Source: Montifringilla adamsi (lineage: Eukaryota > Chordata > Aves > Passeriformes > Passeridae). Taken from it: a stretch of 64,000 nt of DNA. The stretch lies in assembly GCA_017590115.1 (NCBI GenBank), contig JAGGNK010009114.1, forward strand, positions 20,684,662 to 20,748,661. The letters are read 5' to 3'. A program made the position numbers and the translations under genes. Of this stretch, positions 37,801 to 49,131 are shown in pieces (position 1 is the first letter of the stretch; the number at the start of each line of letters is the position of its first letter). The notes beneath the pieces are model-generated. The model saw only the letters and a list, made by a program, of their open reading frames with translations. It was not told where the DNA came from and did not search any database.

Positions 37801-38540
37801 AGGGGAGGAAATAAAACCCACCAGAGAAACAAATATGGAGCAAGATGGACTTGGCAGTATGCAAGGAAATAGGTTATTTATGTATATATTGTTGGGTCAG
37901 GGATGCTTGTCGGATCTTGGGAAAATTATTTAAGGCTTAGGTTTGAGTCTCTTTGGGTTTTGGGGAATCTCTTAAACCTGATGGCACCAACACCTTTGTT
38001 ACAGTAGGAGGAAGTGGATGCCAGCTGACAAATTGTGGACTTCACCCAGGTTGGGTGATGAGCACATTTATGGTGCAAGGGCCCCAGACACGGTGCAGGC
38101 ACTCACCTACCACTGCCAAGCAGCCACATGTTGCTGCCAGCACACCTGGTGTGACTGAGCATCCTGTGTGGAGTTTGTAACACAGATGCCTGCTCAGTTT
38201 TATGGTAGCATGAAATAACCATGCACACAGTCCCCATTCACTTGGAGGTGTTGGTGTCTATCTTGAGCTCACCTGGGTTTCATAAAACAGGGAGAGTCTG
38301 AGCCTGGCAGAGTGAGAGAGGACAACACAAGTGAAAAATCCTCACTAGATCCTCCTGTGAAAGCAGTGAGAACACATTCTCAGGGGCTCTGAATAATTCT
38401 ATGCTTGCCCCTTAAGTTTCACTTAACCCCAGGGGACACAGCTGGCCCCTGTTTGACCAAGCCTGCCCATCAAGCCCTGCTGCTTGCAGAGCACACAGAC
38501 CCTCAGTCCTGGCAGGGTGTGGTTCTGAGCTGCTTGGTCA
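34880..38540. other. Intergenic region between CCDC93 and HTR5B 3' ends
   Basis: No supported gene. AT-rich to 36.5 kb, then a moderately GC-rich block at about 36.6-37.1 kb with open but unrelated frames on both strands. A CCTTCAAAGAAGGAAA unit occurs twice (35153-35168, 35186-35201). I recognise no family here. Confidence 0.6.
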
Positions 38541-38587
38541 TCCACTTTAATTTCACATCAACTCAAGGACTGATTGACTGCAGCATG

Positions 38588-38593
38588 TTTATT
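38588..38593 (-). terminator. HTR5B: Candidate HTR5B polyadenylation signal
   Basis: AATAAA on the minus strand about 450 bp after the stop; an ATTAAA lies just beyond at 38547-38552. Weakly supported because such hexamers occur often in AT-rich DNA. Confidence 0.3.
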
Positions 38594-39042
38594 CCCTTCC
38601 AAATAAATCTCAGACCCGAAGCCAGCATCCTGCCCATATCACAAACACGTCAGGATCGCTCATTAGCATCTCCCACCGGTGCCTTTGCTAATGAGGAGAG
38701 CTCCAGCACGGCCCGGGGCTGGTGGGGCGGGATCAGCCGTGTTGGGTGTGACAGCCGCGACACCCGACACACACAGCGCTCCGCTGGCAGACCTCAGCCT
38801 GTGATGACTGAAGAGCAGACGGGAGGCATTCCCTGCTTCCGCCTTCTTTGCCAAACACTGGCGTAGCACATCTGTATTTCTAAGGGGGAGCTGAAAACTC
38901 TCAGTAGGTTTATATCCAGACGTCTTCCATCTTCTTTTTCACTGCTCCTAAATCCCCTCAAGTAGCTCTTGTGCATGAAAACTGTACATAGCACAGGCAT
39001 GTTTCCTATACGCAATAATCATTTTCTCCTCTGTGTCCCCTT

Positions 39043-39375
39043 TTATCTTTGCTTTACAAAAAGGTTCTTGAAGGCATTGTTGTAATTTTTGTTAAATGCT
39101 GTATAAATGAGAGGATTAAAGAAAGAATTTGAGTAGCCAAGCCAAAGAAAGATGCTTTTCCAGACGGGAGGGATGTTACAGGAACAGAGGGGACTTATTA
39201 ATTCTGTGATGAAGAAAGGGATCCAGCACAGTACAAAAACTCCAATTAAGATGCCAACCATCAGAGCTGCCTTTTTCTCTTTCTGTTCCCTCCATGTTTC
39301 TCCATCTGTCTGGAAAGTGATAGCTGCACGACGAGCTGTAAACACCATCTGTGGTTCCTTCGAAGCTTCCTTCAC
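39043..39375 (-). CDS. HTR5B: HTR5B coding exon 2 (ICL3 end, TM6, TM7, C-tail)
   Basis: 110 codons plus TAA, residues 259-368, beginning [12 protein letters not shown], the same position as the intron in 5-HT5A. TM6 [11 protein letters not shown]7 [21 protein letters not shown]-terminus KNLFVKQR. The acceptor is an unusual GAG after a short pyrimidine stretch, but homology fixes the junction. Confidence 0.94.
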   Translation of the reverse strand: MKEASKEPQMVFTARRAAITFQTDGETWREQKEKKAALMVGILIGVFVLCWIPFFITELISPLCSCNIPPVWKSIFLWLGYSNSFFNPLIYTAFNKNYNNAFKNLFVKQR

Positions 39376-42300
39376 CTCAAACAAAAGCAAACACAGTTTC
39401 TTACCGAGACAGTTTGTTTGAGTGAAGTATTACTTTTAAATGACAGCACAACATCTGTGCACCTACCACAAAAGGCCTGAACTTCATTCCTTCCATGCTA
39501 AAAGAAAGAAAATGCCCCAGTGTGCCAAACTCATTACACTGAAAAGCTGCCAAGTGTAACTGACAAACAGAGCTAAATAAAGAGTACCTGGTACCATGTG
39601 TGTTGTGGGACTCTTTCAGTTCATTGTACTGGATGCCTTCATACCCAGGGGGAAATGAGGTTGTCAAGGCAGGCTAACAAAAGCCTGTGTCTGCTGCCTA
39701 TCCCTGCACGAGACTCATGCTGCTACATGGCCTTCAGACCCGCTCTAGGTGAACTGCCTCAGCAGGGCTTGGACTACATCATCTCCAGATGTCCCTTCCA
39801 AGTCCCACTATTCTGTGATTCTGTACTTTCTCAAAAAGTACACCATTGCCGTAAAACACCATTTCATTTGACCTTTAGTTCAAACTCTGGCTTCAGTAGA
39901 GGTTATACAAGAGAGGAAAAAAATTTCAGCTACTCCAGGCTGTTGACAGTGCTTCTTGTCTCCTCTCACTGAGGGCAAGAGACTTGTGTCTGCAGTGAGT
40001 ATAGCACAGTGCTCTGTGGCAAACAGCTTCTGGGCAGAAGCTGTGTGCTTTGAGTCAGAACAGATGAAAACAATCCCTAGAGATTTTAATCTGAAGATTG
40101 AAGTGTCTGTGATATTAAAGTTCTTCTAGGCACTACACTTATGAAAAGAGTGCAATAAAAGCAACAGCTTAAGGCTGTAAAATTTGCCTGAGTGATAATT
40201 CAAAGGCACTCCAAATATGGGCCATTGTTAGATTAGCTACATATTGCACATTCATGTGCTACCTTTGCAGTAGAAGGAGGGCCTGTACCCAGTATGAGCA
40301 CAGCAATTCAGACAGTGAAGCAGTGGCTGAACAATCACTCTTCAGGATGGATATCCCTGTCTGCACCCTCAGACACGAGACGGGGCTACAGAACCTTACA
40401 GCAGCAGATTATGGGCACAGGCAAATAATGGAGGAAAATGAAAATCACATCTGTTCTGACAATTAAAATGGGACACCCCTCATGTAGCAAGGATCACACC
40501 ATTTGTCTGCAGAAGGACTTGCTCTGCACATCCTTAATCACACTCTGCAAAAGGGATGAATGTATGACACGAGGACAAATCTGTGACAAGCAACCCTGAA
40601 AGATTGTCTCAGCCCTGAGGAACAGTTACATAAGTGCCTCCTGGGAACAGCCATACAAAGGACTTCCTCAGGAGCATCAGGCACAGTTTGATACTGTATT
40701 TAACCTTCAACTCCTGCTCAGAAGATGAAGCTTGCTGTGTGCCATTATCAAATCACAAAATCAAATCAGAGCCTTCTCACTGCTTCTGACTGCAGAATTT
40801 CCTAGCAGTGACCCTTTTATCACTTAATTACATATTGTAAGAAAATATTATTTAATTTCCTTTGCTAGAAGATACCTCAATCCTCAGGTGTTTTCCACAA
40901 TGAAGCCTGCACGTACAGCCTGGTCAAGCTCCTACTGAAGTAAGAGGAGTTTTTACAAACTTCCCTGGTTGTTGGGTCAAGCCTCTGTAAACAAAAGAGC
41001 AAGTGAAACTAGATCATGGTATGTTTTGTAAATTACTTGCTAGAACTAAATGCAGCTCTAACTGCATCAAATCTTCAGTTCCCAGTGCCAGCCCCAGAGG
41101 CTTCTCATGACTCCAGTTTCCAATGCAAGTCACAACAGACCTTTACCCCCAAACCACACAGAACAAAGGACAAGTATAGAACCTTTGCCTCCATTTTGGG
41201 CTTGCTGATGAGCACTAGCAAGCAGGCTGTGACAGCAGAAGAAGTGGTCACAGACTGTAAATTAGAGCAGTGCATGGAGATGCCTTGGGTTATGCTGGAG
41301 CCATGTCTGCAGTGCTGCACACTGTTCTCACTTGGTGTCTAGCAGCACTCTCTGCCTCGGGCACAGATTTCCTTCCATCTGCCCAGGCACTGCTCCAGGA
41401 GCTGCGAGTCAGGAGCACTGGGGAAAGAGCTGGCATGAAAGGACTGCTCCTCTGAGGCCAGAATTTGGTTCTGAACTCATGAAATCAGCTATTTCCAGGA
41501 CAGTGGGCTGTGAGAACTGCAGAGATAACCGCTGTTCTGTGAGACTAATAAAAAGTAAATGAAGGGAATGAGCTCAAGTACAAATCCTTCTACAGTCACA
41601 AAGGAGTTTGGTTTTACTTCCAGAATTTATTATTCTGTACACTGATCAGCAATTACAGTTCAATACCTCTTCTCTTGTTTGTTTGTCCCCAGTAAATTAT
41701 TACTCCTAAATGGCTACATGTTCCCAGAGCTGTGTGTTCCCAATTCCTGTGTTCCTAGAATGTCATAGAAAACATGCCACCAAGGACCTTCTGACAAAAT
41801 CCTTTGATTTAAAATGTTCCTTATAGCTTTAATGATTGTTATTACTGGTCCTTCATGGCAGGTGCTCGGCGTGTGTCTGTCCTGCACCTGCAGGGCTGCA
41901 ATAACAAAACAACAGTAATGATAAACATCAATCAAATCTGGCTTAGCACCACAAATTTAGAGCTTTGCCTGTCACAGTGTGGCTCAGCAAAGGTCATTAC
42001 TGCCTCAGTGCAGCCCTGGCATACTACTTGCTCTTTGAACAAGAGCACAAGAAGCTAAATGCACAACAAAGGATCAAAACATAGAAATGTCTACACTGTC
42101 TTGGATATTCCACCAACATGACAAACAGCTCATCTGACAGGGAGAAGAATACCTGCTTTCTCTCACAGGATTTTCTTCTGCTCTAAGCAGGACTAACTGT
42201 ATTTCTCCCAGGAAATAACTACCCACTCCGCTTTGCTTCCTTCCTCACTCTTTTCTGGACATTTTTTGCACCTCTTCTGGACAGCTGAACTTTGTTTCCT

Positions 42301-45300
42301 GACCCACCTCTTCTACTTGTACAGAGGCACAAATAAGAAATAAAAGGCCTGTGACCCCTTCAGAAAAGGAGAATCTGTTCTTTTTTTCTCTCACATTGTC
42401 CTGACTGGTTAAGTGGGTTGGAGAAGCTGAATGGGCCAAGGTGCAGAACAACACAGCACCTCTGGAGCTCTGGGGCCTGATGTTATCCAAAGTGGGAAGG
42501 ACTCTCACAAAACTCTAAGGTTTGGACCATGCCTAATATTTTTATATACTGGGTAAGTACTTTGAGAGGGGAGAAATAAATAAAAACAAAGAAAACAACA
42601 ACAAAAAAAAACCCACCCACCAACAAGACCTCCACCAATCATCAACAGAACTCAATTTTTAACTCCTCACATGAAAATTTAAACCTGATTTTGCAACTGC
42701 TACATGTAAATAATGCAGAAATTCAGATCCCATCCTTCTCAGTTTTGCTAGGCTATCCCTATGCTACAAGTGATTTCATTGATTTAAAAGGGCACTATCC
42801 AGCAGTATCTGCTGGTTTTCAAGCAGTCTCATTTATTTCAATTGGACTGTTTAGAGAGAGAATTATTGCCTGTTGTCAACCAGGTGTGACAGAGCATAGC
42901 TCTCTGTCAGTGATGATATGTCACTAGGTTTTTAATGAGGGTCACCCACGTCAGCGTTGCCTGCAGAATTCACTTTTCAGGGAGTTTCATAATTGGCAAA
43001 CAAAAACTTATAAAAGTGCCAGCTTAATTTAGAATCCCAATTTGGCAATTATTTTACTTCAAAGGAAAGCAAAAACCAAGCTCTCATTAAAACCATAAGC
43101 ATCTCAGATGTTTCACATCCATCTCCCTCACCTGAATTTTTTCAAAGGTTTTGAAAAGTAAACAAGTAAAAACCTTTACACAAGTAAAATTACAACCAAA
43201 GAATGACTCAGAATAGTTATTTTGTACCTATTCCATTCTGCCGCTCTGTAAGAACATAAGGTATGTATGCCACTCCCAGTTTGAAAGTAATGCCCTTTCT
43301 CTGTGAAAAAACCCCAAACCATTATATATATATATATATATATATATATAGGCAACCTGCAAAGCACCTTGGTGCCTGACTGTTGGCTGACAAACATTAA
43401 GGTATCATCCTCACTGCTCCACTTGGTGCATTGGTTTTTCCAAGATACCCCTATTGGCATCTGAATGCTATGGACTCACACTTTTTCTGTCCTTAGCCTT
43501 GCCAGAATTAACCAGCTGGTTTTACCTCAGGCCACCAACTGCAGCCCTGCTGTGCAGTTCCAGTCCAGCACGACCTGACAGCTCATTCCTGAGTGCAACA
43601 CAGACGTCTCTCCCAGCAGGGATCACTGGTGTTATTGCTCACCTCCAGACTGGGAAGCACTGCCAGCCTTTGGCATCGTCTGCCAAAAAAACCCTGCTAA
43701 TATTCTTCAGATCAGCCGGTGCAGGGCACCTGGAGTGGGAGCTGACATAGATGCAGAGGGGAATTCACATCCAGAGTCACAGTGACAGAAGGAAAACGTT
43801 GCCAAGGTGAGCATGACAGGTGAGCATTCTCTGAGAACAGAGATGGAAGAAAGTAGAGGGAGGAGAGAATCAAGGGAGAAAGAATGGGAAAATCAGAATG
43901 AGCTGATGGACAAACCATGAGAAGCAGAACAGAATTTGCACCATCAGAGAGGACAGAGCTGATGCTGACAGCCTGATCACCCCTGCATGCAGAGAAGCAA
44001 AGATTGGCAATGTTACCTTTGTGTTTGCATGTTAAAAAAACAACAGGGTTTTGCCAAAGAACAGTAGTGATGCGTGTGAAGATTCCCCTCCAGAATTCAC
44101 TGGGGAACTGCTACTCTTCCTGTGAAAGTGATGAATCTCACTATGACATTCTTAAAAAAGATCAGGATAACACTTGGTAAGTAAATCTCAGTATCTCAAT
44201 TTAGAAAGAAAACAAGAAATGCATCCTGAATGCCAGCTTGCTTGATCCACGAGTTCATTTAATGTACATGTGTGCAGCATCCGCTCCTCCTTCAGGTGAG
44301 GAGTAAAGTTTGCATCTGAATCACAGAAGTCTTTTAATTGAAGTCAGCAAACAGAGCTGCTGGGACAATAGGGGAAGCTGACACTACACATCAATTGCAG
44401 ACTCAAGAATCCCTGTTAGGAGAAGTTAATATGTCGATCACACCAATAAGAAAGAAGACCTACTGGCTTGAGCATCTGCTAGCATTGCAATAACCCCCCC
44501 AAAACGCGTGTGTAGCTTACTCTGACAGAGCCCTTGTGTCAGTGCAGCCTAAACCAGCCCCCTGATGCTGCATCACAAAAAGCACCACCTGGCAGCCATG
44601 CTGGGCCCACGCAGGGCCTCCCGCAGACAGAACTGTGACAACTTGCAGCCAGACTCAGTCTTGCTAAAACTGTCACGTGATGTGTCTTGCCACTGGCTCG
44701 AGCAGCAATGCCTCAGTTCATTTCACTTCCCAGACTTTTAGATTCCAAACAACTAGCCCTGTGTGGGTAGGTGTGTATGTAACAGATAGAGCATGCAAAA
44801 CCACTACAAATAATCAGCTGGCTTTTGTGCTTGAAGAGATTATACATTAACTCCAAGCAATACTTTCATTGTACTTAAAACAATTTGGAAGAAATCTGGT
44901 GCAAACTAGGGGCTGAAAATCATAGGGAAAAAAAATGCCACTAGAGGAGACATTCTCTACTTTTCTAACAAATTTTTTGCTTTTTCATAGAAGATACCTT
45001 CATAAATCAATATCTATTAGAATTAGCTTCAAGACATTATGATCCAAATCTGCAAGTCTAATCACACATAATTGCCAGTGCAATTATGCAATTATTCCAG
45101 AGCAATAATACAATTATACTAGTGCATCTCTTGCAAGCATCTGGGGACACAAACTACAGCCTCTTACTTGTGACCATCATAATGAGCTTCCCTGCCTCCA
45201 AATCAAAGACAGGATTTTGCAGGGGAATGAGGCTCTGCAGGATTAACCCCAAATGGAACAGCAACATTCTCTGTAGGTATCTCTAACGTCCACAGAGATC

Positions 45301-47006
45301 ATCTTTGGCTACTGGGAAGACACTGGACTTAGGAAGTGCAACATAACAAAAACATAAAGACTGACAGGAGTGAGAGTGAGAGTATGTGATAGCAGACAGG
45401 GAAAGTTTACAGAGAGCACAGCCAAGCACGGTGGAGGCATGGAATGGGTGACAGCAGCACCATGCAGAGAGCCTGGCTTAGGGAGCACAAGGAGCTAACC
45501 CCAACCCTTCTGAAGGGACGCAGCTTTCCTGTCAGCAAAGTGTATCCCCAAAATGAACAAAACCTCCCAAATGGCTAGGGCACTGCAGGGTTACAGACAA
45601 TCTTTGGGATAAGGAGAACATGGTTTTGAAGCCAGCAGGTAATTTTAAACCAGAAATGATTGCTCATTGCTTCAACACTAGGCAGTGAGCAGCATTCAAG
45701 GAAAAATAGCCCAAGCTATATATAGATATAAGTTTATATTGTGAATAGTGCTTAATTTGCTTACCAGAATGTATTCAGACACACAAAGTCTGTGCTGGTA
45801 GACAAATGCACATTTATCTCGGTACAGGACCTGGGGATCTGTTTATGTCTTTTTTTACCCCACCAACACTAGAAGCAATATAGAGGGGGGAAAAAAAAAA
45901 AACCAAACTCCAAGGAATGGCAAATTCAGAACAAAGAGACAATTTTCAAATGTCTCTCCTGACTGGCAGAGAATGCACCTGTCCCTTACTCTTGTAACCC
46001 ACAAGGAAAAAACGAGAATAAAGCTATTCTCCAGGAGCTGCACTTTTTGACTGGCTAATTGTGCTCACGTCCAGTCTGTGACAAAGTCAAACACACGGGA
46101 GCCTCCGAGGCACCTGGCATCCTTCTCGCTGTGCCGAACACACCATCGCAGGGGTGAGGGCCGGAGCTGAGGAGAGCAGGATGGCAGTGCCGGGGGGAGC
46201 AGCGGGGAATCCCTCCCCTTGGCCAGCCTTACCTGGGCAGCCTCGGGCAGGGGCCCCACGGCGTTCCTCCTGCGGGCCCCCATGTGGAACTTGGACGCCT
46301 TGTAGATCTTCCAGTAGACGAAGAGCACCACGCAGAGGGGCAGGTAGAACGCCCCGCCCGTGGACACGATGGTGTAGGACGGGTCCTGGCTGAGCTGGCA
46401 GCGCTCCTGCTCGGGGCTGTAGGTCTCCCCCCAGCCCAGGAGCGGGGCGAGGGAGATGGCGGCGGACAGCAGCCAGGTGAGAGCGATCATCACGTTGGAG
46501 ATGCGGCGGCGGGCGAGCAGCGTGTACTGCAGCTGCCGGGTGATGGACCAGTAGCGGTCCAGGGCGATGGCCGTCACGTTCCAGATGCTGGCCGTGCAGC
46601 ACAGCATGTCGAAGCACACCCACACGAGGCACAGCTCCCGGCCCAGCCGCCACCGCCGCCCGGCCGACAGCTCCTTCACCAGGCTCAGCGGCATCACCAG
46701 GGCCGCCACCAGCACGTCCGACACCGCCGTGGAGGCCACCAGGTTGTGGGGCACCCGGTGGAAGGCCTTCACTCGCAGGATGGTCGCCAGCACCAGCAGG
46801 TTCCAGAGGAAGGTGGCCACGGTCAGGAGCACTAGCAGGGTGAGGATGAGGACGGTGAAGATGGAGAAGGGCTCCCGGCCCCTCCACGCGCTGCCGCCCA
46901 CCACCGAGGAGGAGACGTTGGTGTCTACGTTGGCGGACGAGGTATTGGCGCCCATGCTGGGCTGGCACTGACCCCGTGGGGAGCAGGGGCTCAGGGTCTC
47001 CGCCAT
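39043..47006 (-). CDS. HTR5B: 5-hydroxytryptamine receptor 5B (gene span, 2 coding exons)
   Basis: Two exons join to 368 codons plus TAA, a complete class A GPCR of the 5-HT5 type (mouse 5B about 370 aa, human 5A 357 aa). Known family role: serotonin receptor in neuronal membranes, with Gi/o coupling shown for 5-HT5A. Visible hallmarks: N-glycosylation sites at N21 and N30, amine-binding Asp123 in TM3, disulfide cysteines 116 and 193, DRY at 140-142, CWIP at 308-311 in TM6, NPLIY at 345-349 in TM7. The single intron splits the third intracellular loop, as in 5-HT5 genes. Location between CCDC93 and DDX18 matches human pseudogene HTR5BP, favouring 5B over 5A. Start: M1 at 47006 or M18 at 46955 (both good contexts). 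Confidence 0.93.
39738..39834 (+). mobile_element. CR1 LINE 3' fragment in HTR5B intron
   Basis: Matches the CR1 terminus: CTGCCTCAGCAGGGCTTGGA, ATCATCTCCAGATGTCCCTT, then CTATTCTGTGATTCTG octamers. Antisense to HTR5B. Confidence 0.88.
43323..43350 (+). repeat. TA dinucleotide repeat in HTR5B intron
   Basis: Uninterrupted run of 14 TA units. Confidence 0.97.
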
Positions 47007-47430
47007 GCCCGGGATCAGGGCTCGACCCCTCACGGCTGCCCCTTCCCAGGCCGCCGGCACTGTCCCCAGCCCCGCTGCCGGCGAGCGGGAGCCCCACAGC
47101 GGGACGCGCCTCCGCTCAGCGGCCGCCCCACATGCGCCGCCGCCCCAGCGCTGCCCGCGGCTCCCGCCCGCGCCCGCCTCTCCGCACGCCCATCCCGGGC
47201 GGCTGGAGAAGGGAGGCAGGCTGGAGAAGGGAGGGAAACGCGGCTGGACCGCGCGAGGCTCTGGCACGGGCAGCGCGGACGGGCGGGCGAGCGGGCGGCA
47301 CCGCCACTGCCGCCCCGCCCCAGCGGCCGCCTCAGGGGCGGCGGCGCGATCCGGCCGTGTGGGGCGGCGGGAGGCGCCGCCTCCCCGGCTGCCGCTCGCG
47401 GCCCCCTGAGGGGCGAGACGCCCGCTGCTC
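46150..47430 (-). promoter_or_regulatory. HTR5B: CpG-rich promoter and exon 1 of HTR5B
   Basis: Dense CpG sequence covering exon 1 and about 420 bp upstream, with many G/C runs, ending sharply where the CR1 copy begins. No TATA box recognised. The receptor reading frame stays open upstream to 47486, so an upstream start is not formally excluded. Confidence 0.7.
46233..47006 (-). CDS. HTR5B: HTR5B coding exon 1 (N-terminus through TM5 and part of ICL3)
   Basis: 258 codons, residues 1-258, ending EAAQ|gtaagg in phase 0. Contains TM1-TM5, [20 protein letters not shown] in TM2, ALDRYWSIT after TM3 and [17 protein letters not shown] in TM5. Mammalian 5-HT5 receptors read LLFGWGE at the TM4/ECL2 border; here it is LLGWGE, one residue shorter. 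Very GC-rich, unlike exon 2. Confidence 0.94.
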
Positions 47431-47436
47431 GCGGAT

Positions 47437-47965
47437 CTCTGAGCTGTCGGGGCTGGAAGGGATCTCTGGAGATCGTCTCGACCCACCGCCCTGCCCAGGC
47501 AGGGTCACCTCGGGCAGTTGTCTCAGGAACACGTCCAGGTGTGTTTGGAATGTCTCCGGAGAGTGAGGCTCCACGACCCCCCTGGGCAGCCTTTAGTGCG
47601 CTGCTACCTCAGTGTAAAGCTCTTCCTCATGTTGAGGTCAAACTTCTTGTGTTTTAGGTTTTCAGTGGTGTCGCTGGGCACCACTGGAAAGATTCTGGCA
47701 CCGTCCTCTCGGCCCCTGCCTTTGAGATCTTAATGTGCATCAATGGGACACCCTCTCTGTCCTGTCTTCTCCAGACTAAACAGGCCCAGCTCTTGCAGTC
47801 TCTCCTCATAAGAGAAATTGCTCCAGACCCCTCATGACCTTTGTGGCCTCTGCTGGACCTTCTCCAGTAGCTCCTTGCCTTTCTTTGTACGGAGGAGCCC
47901 TGATTTGGACACAGTGCTCAGATGTGGCCTCAGCAGGGCTGAGTAGACAGCAATAGCCTGTGTCC
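47437..47965 (-). mobile_element. CR1 LINE, 5'-truncated, sense to HTR5B
   Basis: On the + strand it reads as reverse-complement CR1: GGAAGGGATCTCTGGAGATC, AGGAACACGTCCAGGTGTGT, CTTCCTCATGTTGAGGTCAA, CTCCTCATAAGAGAAATTGC, TTTGGACACAGTGCTCAGAT. So the element lies on the minus strand, with its 3' end about 430 bp upstream of the HTR5B start. Relatively well preserved over about 530 bp. Confidence 0.95.
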
Positions 47966-49017
47966 CCACAGACCCAGGTGGTGACGAGACACCCCCTTCT
48001 CTCCACGGACCCCGTGAGGCTAAGGGACACCCTCTTCTCTTCACAGCCCTTTCCTGCCATGTTCCCTCAGTGCTCCCACCAACCATTTCATTTCTCTTAA
48101 AATAAGTAATCAAATATGTGACCAAGGGCTTGGAGACGGACAATAGAATCAGCAGTGAATACAAGAGATGTATTCTTGTATGTAATCTTTCCATCTGGAT
48201 GTTTGGTGCTTTGTGGTGCTTTTGAGAAGCAAAACACAAAAGGGTGGAAAATAGCCATTTTGTAAGTCTAAATACTTCACATCTTCCTTTCCATCTGTTA
48301 TCACTTTTCCCTGTTGACCTGAGAATTGATGAGAAAAGGACTTGTGACAGAGGGGAGGAATTGCAAAACATATTTCCTAGTCCTCATCACTTTACCAAAC
48401 GTTACTTCAGGACTCTTTTTAACTGAATCTTTTCAGAATCGGTCTTGTCATAATATTTCTTTCTGTGAGTCTGAAAGTTCTTGGCTTCACTCTCCCTGCA
48501 TCCTTGTAATTCATGTCCAAGCTCCCCTTTGCTCAGCGCTGCTGAGGAGGTGTCTGTCCTCCCCAGGGAGCAGCTGCTCAGGCCAGCATTGTCACAGCAC
48601 CATTTCCAAGCACTTCCAAGAACAGCACACAGCTCAGTAACAGCTCTGGAGGGTGATGATTCATCCAGATATAACAGAATTCCAGCCCATTTTGTGAAGT
48701 GATGCTATTTTTTATAGCAAATATATAAAATTTAATGCTACATTTTCCAGAAGGTTTTTTTTTAATCCATTAGAGGCTGATTATTTTTAGACCATTATAA
48801 AGGGACTACACTGAACTTGACTCTTTACATATTTTCCATTTTTTTTTTTGTTTTAGATTCAAGTGCTAAAAAAGCTTCTAGCAGATGCAGTTTTATTCCA
48901 TCCTCTTTAATAGGAAATAAGCCTCCTTTCTAAAGCATTTTTAAGAAAAGTCAGTTATATAAATCCTGCAATTAATTTGAGAAATATACAGAAAATTTCA
49001 GCCCAAGACAAAAAAAA

Positions 49018-49131
49018 CCCAAAAAAACAAAAAAAAAAAAAAAAAAAAAACACCCCCCGCTCCAAAACCTTTTAACAGTTGTTCAAAAAAAAAAAAAACA
49101 CCCCACGTTCCAAAGTCCTTTAACAGTTGGT
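49018..49131 (+). repeat. A-rich imperfect tandem duplication
   Basis: Two adjacent units, each a long A run followed by CACCCC, then (G/T)CTCCAAA- or GTTCCAAAG-type sequence and CCTTTTAACAGTTG or CCTTTAACAGTTG. The A run is longer in the first copy. Confidence 0.85.

Larger units (their letters stand above)
39376..46232 (-). other. HTR5B: HTR5B intron 1
   Basis: 6.9 kb with donor gtaagg. Contains a CR1 fragment near the exon 2 end, a TA repeat at 43323-43350 and A/C-rich low-complexity sequence at about 42580-42640. No nested gene recognised. Confidence 0.85.

Noticed and set aside
46087..47097. 336-codon minus-strand open frame overlapping HTR5B exon 1 in another frame
   Set aside because: Shadow of the receptor exon; the receptor frame carries all GPCR motifs.
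47007..47486. Upstream extension of the HTR5B reading frame by 160 codons
   Set aside because: Low-complexity Arg/Ala/Pro/Gly sequence that runs into the CR1 copy; 5-HT5 receptors have short N-termini.
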